Below are positions 50,538-58,785 of a stretch of 64,000 nt of DNA, piece after piece; position 1 is the first letter of the stretch, and each line of letters starts with the position of its first letter. The position numbers and the translations under genes were made by a program. The notes below the pieces were generated by a model. The model was not told the DNA's origin and ran no database searches. It saw only the letters and a list, made by a program, of their open reading frames with translations. The stretch covers positions 18,475 to 82,474 of the forward strand of contig CAJJDF010000017.1 in assembly GCA_905182785.1 (NCBI GenBank), written 5' to 3'. Source of the stretch: an uncultured Flavobacteriales bacterium (GTDB taxonomy: Bacteria > Bacteroidota > Bacteroidia > Flavobacteriales_D > CAJJDF01).

Positions 50538-52661
50538 TTAGTTTTTAAACCCTTTTTTCTCCAACAACCATTTTATATCTGGTTCCTGTCCTCTAAAATC
50601 GGTATATAGTTTCATTCCTTTTTCTGAACCTCCTTTGCTCATCATTTCTTGGTATTTTTTGGCTACAGTTGCGTCAAATAGATTTCCCGTTTCTTTAAAC
50701 GCTTGAAAGCAATCAGCATCTAAAACCTCTGACCATTGGTAACTGTAATACCCAGCAGAATATCCTCCAGAAAAAATGTGAGAGAAATAAGTACTTCTGT
50801 ATCTTGGCTGAATGACATCTATCAATCCTAATTCAGTTAATTTTTGAGCTTCAAATTCATTCACTCCCAGCTCTGTTGGAGCTTCAAGCGTATGCCAATA
50901 TAGATCCAAATAAGCTGCTGCCATGTATTCAGTAGTTCCAAAACCTCCGTTAAAGCTATTGGCGTCTTTTAGTTTTTTAATTAACTCAGCAGGAATTACT
51001 TCTCCTGTTTCGTAATGTTTTGCAAATAATTGTAGTACTTCTGGTTCTCCCATCCAGTTTTCCATTACTTGTGAAGGAAATTCTACAAAATCTCTAGGAA
51101 CAGCTGTTCCAGATAAGCTTCTGTATTTCACATCAGATAATAATCCATGAATAGCATGTCCAAACTCGTGAAACAAGGTTTCAGCTTCTCGATATGATAG
51201 AAGCGAAGGAGAATTTGAAGTAGGAGCAGGGTAATTGAAGTTTGTCGTTACAATTGGGTGAATCATTCCATTCACATTAGATTGTTTACGGATACTATTC
51301 ATCCAGGCTCCACCTCGTTTGCTATCTCTTGCAAAGAAATCTAAATACAAGATTCCGCAATGTGATCCGTCTCTGTTTTTTACTTCATATACTTTTTGTT
51401 CTGGATGCCAAGTGGGTAAATCTGTTCTTTTTTCAAAACTCATCCCAAATAGCTTATTTGCCAATTCAAAAACACCTTTTGTGACAGCTGTAACTTCAAA
51501 ATAGGGCCTCGTTTCTTCTTCGTTAAAATTGTAACGTTCCTTTCTTACTTTTTCTACGTAATACCTCCAATCGTAACCTTTTATGTCTCCTTCGTTTCCA
51601 TCTGCTTTGTAAATTTTATTCATAGCGGCTTTTTCTTCTTTCGCTTTCGCTAAAGCAAAAGGCCACATTTTATCCATGAATTCAAGAACTGCTTCAGGCT
51701 TTTCGGCCATGTTATTTGCTAATATTCTTTCTGCGTGATTCTTATATCCTAATAGCTTTGCTTTGTCAATTCTTAAGGCAACAATCTCTTTAATTAGTTT
51801 TTTATTGTCTTTGTCATTATCATTGTTAGCCCTTTGTGCATAGGCATTATACAATAATTTACGAGCAGCTCTGTTTGGAGAATTTTGTAAAAAAGGATTA
51901 ATACTTGGTCTTTGTACAGTAAACGACCAACCTGTCTCGTTCCCTCTGTTTTTTGCTTCTTGCATTGCTAGTTCTCTTAAGCTAGAAGGTAAATTTCCTA
52001 AATCGCTAGAATCATTAGTATGGTATTCAAACGCATTGGTTTCATCCAATAAATTATCTCCGTATTGCAAAGTAAGCGAAGCCAATTTTCCATTTATTTC
52101 TTTTAGTGTTTTCTTGTCTTCTTTATTTAAGTTGATTCCTGAACGAGTAAAATTTTTGTATTTCTCTTCGAGTAAATAAGCTTCAATAGGTTTTAGATTT
52201 AAAGCTTCTTTTTCATCATAAACGGATTTTATCTTCTTGAATAAATCTTCGTTCAACATGATGTTATCATAATGCGAAGACAAAATTGGGGCTAATTCTT
52301 TATTGGTTGCTTTCAAAACATCATCTGTGTTTGCAGCTTCCAAACAACTAAATAGAGAAGATACTTTTGTTAAGTTATTTCCTGCAAATTCCAAAGCTTC
52401 AATCGTATTAGTGAAAGTTGGAGCTTCTTCATTTTTAATAATAGCGTCTATTTCTGCTTTGTGCTCTGCTATTGCAGTTTTGTATGCTGGTAAATAATCT
52501 TCACTTTTTATTTTATCAAAAGGAGGTAATCCAAAAGGGGTGTCCCACTCTTGGAGTATTGGATTTTCGTTTTCCACTTGTTGGTTTTTTATTTCTTCAG
52601 TTGAAGCATTGCATGCTGTTAATGTAATTGCTGACAGCACTAAAAGGAGCGTATTTTTCAT
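50538..52661 (-). CDS. M3 family metallopeptidase (Dcp/oligopeptidase A-like) lipoprotein
   Basis: Lipobox ITLTACN; zinc motif LFHEFGHAIHGLLS. Confidence 0.94.
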   Translation of the reverse strand: MKNTLLLVLSAITLTACNASTEEIKNQQVENENPILQEWDTPFGLPPFDKIKSEDYLPAYKTAIAEHKAEIDAIIKNEEAPTFTNTIEALEFAGNNLTKVSSLFSCLEAANTDDVLKATNKELAPILSSHYDNIMLNEDLFKKIKSVYDEKEALNLKPIEAYLLEEKYKNFTRSGINLNKEDKKTLKEINGKLASLTLQYGDNLLDETNAFEYHTNDSSDLGNLPSSLRELAMQEAKNRGNETGWSFTVQRPSINPFLQNSPNRAARKLLYNAYAQRANNDNDKDNKKLIKEIVALRIDKAKLLGYKNHAERILANNMAEKPEAVLEFMDKMWPFALAKAKEEKAAMNKIYKADGNEGDIKGYDWRYYVEKVRKERYNFNEEETRPYFEVTAVTKGVFELANKLFGMSFEKRTDLPTWHPEQKVYEVKNRDGSHCGILYLDFFARDSKRGGAWMNSIRKQSNVNGMIHPIVTTNFNYPAPTSNSPSLLSYREAETLFHEFGHAIHGLLSDVKYRSLSGTAVPRDFVEFPSQVMENWMGEPEVLQLFAKHYETGEVIPAELIKKLKDANSFNGGFGTTEYMAAAYLDLYWHTLEAPTELGVNEFEAQKLTELGLIDVIQPRYRSTYFSHIFSGGYSAGYYSYQWSEVLDADCFQAFKETGNLFDATVAKKYQEMMSKGGSEKGMKLYTDFRGQEPDIKWLLEKKGFKN

Positions 52662-52667
52662 TTTTGT

Positions 52668-53016
52668 TTATCTTAATTGTTGGTTGTATTCAGGTGCAAA
52701 TTTCTCGTTGTCTCTATTGTCAATTAGAATGGAGTAGTTGCCGCTATAGATTTTAGTATTAAATTTATTTTTCAACTCTTTTTTTAATGTTTCGCTAATT
52801 ATATCTTCTAATGAGAGTTTTATAGAATTTCCCTTACTTGGAATTACTAATAAAAGAGGTGTTGGAAGTTTTTCAGTTGGATATTCAAAATCATTTAATT
52901 CAAAATAGCTAGTAAGTTGTGTTTTGAAAATGTCATGATTTCCCCTTCAATAGGTTTCCCTTCAACTTATTTTTCCTGAATTTACCTATTCTAACGTACT
53001 CGAATTTTATATCCAT
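52668..53016 (-). pseudogene. Apparent frameshifted ORF upstream of the M3 peptidase gene
   Basis: ATG at 53016 reads MDIKFEYVRIGKFRKNKLKGNLLKGKS*; +1 frame continues HDIFKTQLTSYFELNDFEYPTEKLPTPLLLVIPSKGNSIKLSLEDIISETLKKELKNKFNTKIYSGNYSILIDNRDNEKFAPEYNQQLR* and stops 6 nt before the M3 ATG. Confidence 0.6.
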
Positions 53017-53440
53017 TTTATTTAAATTACTCTAAAAATACATAAATTAATTCACTTGTTCATTTTTTCGATTGATGAAAAAACGAACCAAAAAAATCTA
53101 AAAGGTTCTTAGGTTTTCCCAGAAACTCCATTTTTATTTACAACTTCTCCTCTCTATAGACGAGAGAGGTTTCTAAGATAATTTCTGCTTTCGTGGCACA
53201 CTAACGAAACATACCTCTTTAAAACCTCTACTTAGAATGAGGCCGAAGCTAAAAAATACAATTTTATTTATTAGTTAAATATTTAAAATTAATAGAATTA
53301 CACTTTCACAAAGTAGATAATTATTTTTCTATTGGGATATTAATCTTTTAGTAATCAAAATACATTTCTATTCTTAATTTTTTTTTGGAACTACAAACAC
53401 AATAGGATGGATTCACATTAATAACAAAAATACAATCCAC

Positions 53441-53472
53441 AAAAAAACCGCCAAGATTTCTCGAGACGGTTT
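53441..53472 (-). terminator. Probable intrinsic terminator of the DUF2911 gene
   Basis: AAACCG...CGGTTT followed by a T tract on the minus strand. Confidence 0.65.
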
Positions 53473-53493
53473 AGATTTTTTTGGGTTAAAAAT

Positions 53494-54330
53494 TTATTTT
53501 TCTTCCCAAACTTTAATGTTTTTTTCAATGTAGTTTGCCCATCCTTTAGATTCAGCTTTGTTAGCTAATTCTAACGCTTCTTTACCAGATTTAATAGCGT
53601 CTTCCATATTTTCTTGCGCTTTATAAATATTCGCTTTAGTAAACATTGCTTGGTGTGTTTTATTAATATTTAAAGATTTATCTACATACATTAAGGCAGT
53701 TTTATACTCTTTCATGTCGCTAAAATAAGAAGCAGCTCTTGAATAGACTTTATCCAATTCTTTTCCTTCTTTTATTGCAGTTGCAATGTTTTCTTTAGCT
53801 ATTCCTTCTGTATTAACAGTGAAAGGAATTTCTACATTCAATTTTTCCCATTTGATAGTAATAACAGCTGAAGTTGCAGTGATTTTATCAAATCCAATAG
53901 TAAATGATTCTGTAAAAGAATTAACCATTGCTTTTGCATTTATTCTTACTATGTCTTTCTTTTCATCATATCCACTCAGTCCACTCAAATTAGCATCTGA
54001 ATTGATCACGATAATCCAATCTCCGTTTTTTGATGGAATTGCTTGCATAGAATATTCTCCTTTTGCCAGTTCTTTTCCTCCGATTGTAATAGGAGTAGAG
54101 ATTTCTAATTGAGTTGCCATATTAGCTCCTAATCTCCACATTTCATCAAAAGGAACAAGTCCTCCAAAAATAGTTCTTCCTTTGGCAGAAGGCCTAGAGT
54201 ATTCAATATTTACATTGGTTAATCCTATTTTTTGTCCCACATTTCCAGTTGGACTTGGTTTAGGTAATTCTTGTGCTGTTGCAGAGAATGCAAAAATTCC
54301 TGCGAATAATAACGTTACTAATTTTTTCAT
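53494..54330 (-). CDS. DUF2911 domain secreted protein with TPR-like C-terminus
   Basis: Signal peptide; NVNIEYSRPSAKGRTIFGGLVPFDEMWRLGANMATQLEIS. Confidence 0.9.
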   Translation of the reverse strand: MKKLVTLLFAGIFAFSATAQELPKPSPTGNVGQKIGLTNVNIEYSRPSAKGRTIFGGLVPFDEMWRLGANMATQLEISTPITIGGKELAKGEYSMQAIPSKNGDWIIVINSDANLSGLSGYDEKKDIVRINAKAMVNSFTESFTIGFDKITATSAVITIKWEKLNVEIPFTVNTEGIAKENIATAIKEGKELDKVYSRAASYFSDMKEYKTALMYVDKSLNINKTHQAMFTKANIYKAQENMEDAIKSGKEALELANKAESKGWANYIEKNIKVWEEK

Positions 54331-54383
54331 TTTGTTTTTTTGTTTTTTATATATGCCATTACTATTTATTAATGGCGATTTTG

Positions 54384-56063
54384 TTAATTGTTAGAACCTA
54401 ATTTATGTTTTTGATTAATAAATAGTTGTATAATAATTCCTACTGTGATTACCGTTAAACTTCCTATGACGTTATAAAGTAAATATCCTAACTCAATTAC
54501 TTCGTAAACTGTAAGAAAGTGACACGAAAGTACAACTATTTGTCCAAAGATTCCACCTATAAAAGCGGCAGTTCCTCCAATTCTTTTAAAGAAAAAAGCT
54601 AAAAGAAATACGCCCAAAATAGTTCCGTAAAATATAGAGCCTAAGATATTCACTAACTGAATTAAGTTTTCGAATAATCCAGCTGTAAGGGCAATTATAA
54701 TAGCTAAAACACCCCAGGCAACTGTTAGTAATTTACTCACCATCAAGTCTTTTTTCTCGTCTCCAGAATCTTTCCAGAATTTTTTATAAAAATCAATTGT
54801 GGTTGTGGAAGCCAATGCATTTAATTCACCCGCAGTAGAACTCATTGCAGCTGAGAATATTACTGCGAGCAATAACCCAATTAATCCATGAGGAAGAAAA
54901 TTGAGGACAAAAGTCAAGAAAATGTAATCGCTATCTTTTGATTCATAACCTTCGTCAATTTTACTCATTTCTGCTTTGTAGCTATTTCTCAAAGAATCTT
55001 GTTGAGCTTGCAAGAATTGAATGGTTTTAGTGTCGGTTTTTGGAGCTAAAAGGGCTTCTTTTTTTTCTTCAAAAACTAGGTTGTAATTACTCTCTATGAG
55101 CACTAAACTTTCTTGTTTCTGAGTTTCGATATTGGTAGCCGAAGTATTAAAAATAATAGGGGGTTTATTGAATTGAAACGATACAAAAACCATGGCACCA
55201 ATAAACAAAATGAAAAATTGCATTGGAATTTTCAGGATTCCATTAAACATCAATCCCATTCTGGACGCTTTTAATGTTTTTCCTCCCAAGTACCTTTGTA
55301 CTTGCGATTGGTCGGTTCCAAAATAAGAAAGAAACAAAAACAAACCTGCAATCAACCCCGACCAAATAGTGTATTTTTCTTTCAAATCGAAGGTAGTATC
55401 AATGATTTCCATTTTTCCTAACTTCCCAGCAATGTCAATTCCTTCGGAGAGGCCAATTGTTTCTGGAAAACTATCCAAAACATAAAAGAAAGCGGCAAAC
55501 ATTCCTCCCATAATAATAGTCATTTGCCATTTTTGTGTAAGCGAAACGGCTCTACTTCCCCCAGAAACAGTGTAGACGATTACTAAGCCACCAATTAGTA
55601 AACAGGTAAGTTGTAAATTCCAATCGAGCAAAGTAGATAGAATAATGGCTGGCGCATAAATTGTAATTCCTGCGGCTAATCCTCTAGAGACTAAAAATAA
55701 AAAAGCTGTAAAAGCTCTTACTCTCACATCAAATCTTTGTTCTAAATATTGGTAAGCGGTATAAACTTTTAGTCTGTAATATATAGGAAGAAAAAAGATG
55801 GAAATTAAGATCATTGCGAGCGGCAGGCCAAAGTAAAACTGAACGAAACCCATTCCACTTTCATACGCCTGACCAGGTGTAGAAAGAAAGGTAATTGCCG
55901 AAGCTTGAGTTGCCATGATAGATAAGCCAATAGTTGCCCAGTTTTCAGAATTATTTCCCTTTAGGTAACTTTCAAGGTTTTTGTTTTTACGAGTTTTCCA
56001 AGAACCATATAGAACTATGGCAAGTAGTGTAAATAATAAGACACACCAATCTATTAAACTCAT
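54384..56063 (-). CDS. Sodium:solute symporter (SSS family)
   Basis: Multi-TM; STPGQAYESGMGFVQFYFGLPLAMI, FLSYFGTDQSQVQRYLGGKTLKASRMGL. Confidence 0.93.
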   Translation of the reverse strand: MSLIDWCVLLFTLLAIVLYGSWKTRKNKNLESYLKGNNSENWATIGLSIMATQASAITFLSTPGQAYESGMGFVQFYFGLPLAMILISIFFLPIYYRLKVYTAYQYLEQRFDVRVRAFTAFLFLVSRGLAAGITIYAPAIILSTLLDWNLQLTCLLIGGLVIVYTVSGGSRAVSLTQKWQMTIIMGGMFAAFFYVLDSFPETIGLSEGIDIAGKLGKMEIIDTTFDLKEKYTIWSGLIAGLFLFLSYFGTDQSQVQRYLGGKTLKASRMGLMFNGILKIPMQFFILFIGAMVFVSFQFNKPPIIFNTSATNIETQKQESLVLIESNYNLVFEEKKEALLAPKTDTKTIQFLQAQQDSLRNSYKAEMSKIDEGYESKDSDYIFLTFVLNFLPHGLIGLLLAVIFSAAMSSTAGELNALASTTTIDFYKKFWKDSGDEKKDLMVSKLLTVAWGVLAIIIALTAGLFENLIQLVNILGSIFYGTILGVFLLAFFFKRIGGTAAFIGGIFGQIVVLSCHFLTVYEVIELGYLLYNVIGSLTVITVGIIIQLFINQKHKLGSNN

Positions 56064-56197
56064 ATTGTGTAAAGATTAGTGATGAATAAATAAATCGCAA
56101 TTTGAACAGCAAGAAAAATCATTAAACCCCAATACCATGCTTTCCAGTTCGTGGTGTCTTTTGATTCAGATATTTTATTTTCGGCTTGTTCTTCCAT
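56060..56197 (-). CDS. 45-aa single-TM microprotein coupled to the SSS symporter (not in ORF track)
   Basis: MEEQAENKISESKDTTNWKAWYWGLMIFLAVQIAIYLFITNLYTI*; stop overlaps the symporter start as ATGA. Confidence 0.75.
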   Translation of the reverse strand: MEEQAENKISESKDTTNWKAWYWGLMIFLAVQIAIYLFITNLYTI

Positions 56198-56298
56198 TTT
56201 CTTGTTTTAATACTTTTTATGAAACTTCGGAATTAGGAGAGTCATTTTTTAGTGCGGTCACTTCCTTTAATTTCTGCTCAAGGAGGGGAACAAATATA

Positions 56299-58728
56299 TT
56301 ATTTTACAGGCGAATAGCTCAATATATTTGCAAATAATCGATAGGCTCCCTCTACACCATTTGGCAATTCTCTGAAAAATGAAATTCCTGTGTAAATGAA
56401 TTGTCCTTCTCCGTATTGGGTAACGATTAGCGCACCTTCTTGGTTGTCTTCGCCTTTGTCATGCCAAGAGAATAATGGAGTATAAGATTCATCCCAGTTT
56501 CCTGCAAAATACAACCCTCTTTCTTGAACCCAATTGTCAAAATCGGCTTTCGTAATTTTATTTGGATAATTTAATATTGGATGATTTGGAGCTAAAAAAG
56601 TCACTTCAGCATCCTCTTGAGTAACTCGTTTTCTTGTCAGTTCAAAAGGAACGGGACCAAAAGGAAGAGCAGTTTTTTTTCTTGATGCGGTGTTGTATTG
56701 CATCACCACGTTTCCTCCATTCTTTACGTATTCAAATAGTTTTGCATCAAAATTTCTTAATTCGGGATGCACATTATAAATTCTTATTCCTAACACCACA
56801 GATTGATATTGAGATAGATCGACTCCAGCCAACTCTGAAACTTCAAAAGTTTTTACATTAAATCCAAGTTGAGCAATTGCAGCTGGGACAACATCTTCTA
56901 CTCCTTTGATGTAGGCAACCTTACCTGGTTTTATTTTAGCATCTATTTTAGAACATTTCAATTCTGCATTACCAAAAATCACTTGAGTGGGAATGTGGTC
57001 GTAAGCAATTTCGGTATATGATTTCACAGTTTCTCCTTTAGAATTTGTCAATTTCAACCAACCTGATTTACTTTTTGTAGTAGATTTTATCGTTACTTCT
57101 AACCATTTCTCTTCGTGTATTTTTTCTAATGAAACGTCAAACCCATTTTTGTTTGCTTTCCACCCTTCAGGTAGTTGTAAAGTTATTTTTGCATTAAGAT
57201 TAGCTTTAAAACTATGAACTTTTAGTTTCATAATTTTTTCTGTTCCCGGCTTTAGGATAGCAATTTTCTGATCAAAATTTACTGAAAAGGAAGGAGTTTT
57301 TATTACATCTCTTCTTTTTTCTCCATAAGATGGGATTCTCCATTTGTAAGTTCCTTCTAATGGAATACAAACTGTATCGTTTTCGACCAGAAAAGTTATC
57401 TTTTTGATAAAACTTGAAAACGATTGAGGTTGCAACAAGTTATTGTCGTCTTTTACTTGAAATAGAGTAGTGAAACTTTCATTCAACCAATAAGGATTGG
57501 AAATTGAAGTTGGGTTTTTCAAAATTACAGATTCAGTATAAGTTTCGTCTTTTTTTAGATTAACAGGCAATCCATTTACTATAATTGCTACAGGAGTTTT
57601 CGATCGGTTTAGCAATTCCAATTGAAAGAAAGAAGAGTCTTCCTTTTGATACACAAAGTCTTTTGCTAATAACTCTGCATATAGTCCCAGGCAATTTAAT
57701 ATTAAATCGTTACATCTTTTAATTTTTTCTTTTTTAAAGAAAGAATTGGGTAGTTTTTCCAATTCATTTTTTATCTCAATTAATCCGGGAACATTCTTTT
57801 CTGGGTGTAAAAAGTCAAAACTTGAAACCAATCCGTTTATTTTATCTTCAAAATTTTTATTTATAATTTTGGACCAAGATTTATTATTCTGTTCAAAAAA
57901 AGAATTGGATAATTTTTCCCCTTTCATGTGTTCAAAATATTCTTTCCTTGATCCTCTTTCTACTACTGCGCCAAAACCTTGACACTTGTGTTGTGAGCGA
58001 GCAACTGTTCCGATTTCGTTATAAGATTGACCCAATTGAGCATTGTAACCGCCAATCTCAGCTACTAAATAATTACTATTGCTTTCTGCTTCTTTGTCAA
58101 TATTTTTGTTCCACCAAATAGAGGAGTTCCAGTACAAAGAAGTTGTTTTCCAAGTCCCGTATTTTTTTACTTGTTGTGGTAAATAGTTTTTATTGGCAGC
58201 TTTTTCAAAAGCCTCTATTGCGAGTATCGCAGAAGCAGTGTGATGTCCGTGTCCACCTCTTTTGTCTGGGGGGAAACGAGTGATGATTACATCTGGTTTA
58301 AATTTTCTAATCATCAGTACTACATCCGAAAGGAGTTCATCCTTTCCCCATTTATCAAATGATTCCTCTGCTGATTTTGAATAACCAAAATCCACAGCTC
58401 TAGTGAAATATTGCGAAGCTCCATCATAGGATCTTGCTGCAAGTAATTCTTGAGTTCTTAAAACTCCCAGTTGCTCACTCAGTTCATTTCCAATTAGGTT
58501 TTGACCACCATCTCCACGAGTTAGTGAAAGGTAAGCTGTTTCTGCTTTCTCTCCTAATGAAAGCCAAGCAAGTGCTCGAGTGTTTTCATCATCTGGGTGA
58601 GCAGCAATGTATAAAACACGTTTTAATGATTGTAATTTTTGAAGGTCTACAAATAATTTAGATGCTGGTTCATTTGCAGCAGCAATAAGAGTTGTAAATA
58701 GGATTAAAGCGAGAAGTATTTTTTTCAT
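56299..58728 (-). CDS. Secreted PIG-L/LmbE family deacetylase, large form with C-terminal ThuA-like region
   Basis: Signal peptide; VLYIAAHPDDENTRALAW; GGHGHHTAS; C-terminal VKNGGNVVMQYNT. Confidence 0.9.
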   Translation of the reverse strand: MKKILLALILFTTLIAAANEPASKLFVDLQKLQSLKRVLYIAAHPDDENTRALAWLSLGEKAETAYLSLTRGDGGQNLIGNELSEQLGVLRTQELLAARSYDGASQYFTRAVDFGYSKSAEESFDKWGKDELLSDVVLMIRKFKPDVIITRFPPDKRGGHGHHTASAILAIEAFEKAANKNYLPQQVKKYGTWKTTSLYWNSSIWWNKNIDKEAESNSNYLVAEIGGYNAQLGQSYNEIGTVARSQHKCQGFGAVVERGSRKEYFEHMKGEKLSNSFFEQNNKSWSKIINKNFEDKINGLVSSFDFLHPEKNVPGLIEIKNELEKLPNSFFKKEKIKRCNDLILNCLGLYAELLAKDFVYQKEDSSFFQLELLNRSKTPVAIIVNGLPVNLKKDETYTESVILKNPTSISNPYWLNESFTTLFQVKDDNNLLQPQSFSSFIKKITFLVENDTVCIPLEGTYKWRIPSYGEKRRDVIKTPSFSVNFDQKIAILKPGTEKIMKLKVHSFKANLNAKITLQLPEGWKANKNGFDVSLEKIHEEKWLEVTIKSTTKSKSGWLKLTNSKGETVKSYTEIAYDHIPTQVIFGNAELKCSKIDAKIKPGKVAYIKGVEDVVPAAIAQLGFNVKTFEVSELAGVDLSQYQSVVLGIRIYNVHPELRNFDAKLFEYVKNGGNVVMQYNTASRKKTALPFGPVPFELTRKRVTQEDAEVTFLAPNHPILNYPNKITKADFDNWVQERGLYFAGNWDESYTPLFSWHDKGEDNQEGALIVTQYGEGQFIYTGISFFRELPNGVEGAYRLFANILSYSPVK

Positions 58729-58785
58729 GAAATTGGTGTCTCTAAATTTAAAAGTTGAAGATAATAAATTAGAAATTCAGTTTCG

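Noticed and set aside
50397-50609. 70-aa plus-strand ORF between der and the M3 gene
   Set aside because: Hydrophobic F/L-rich antisense artefact overlapping the M3 C-terminus.
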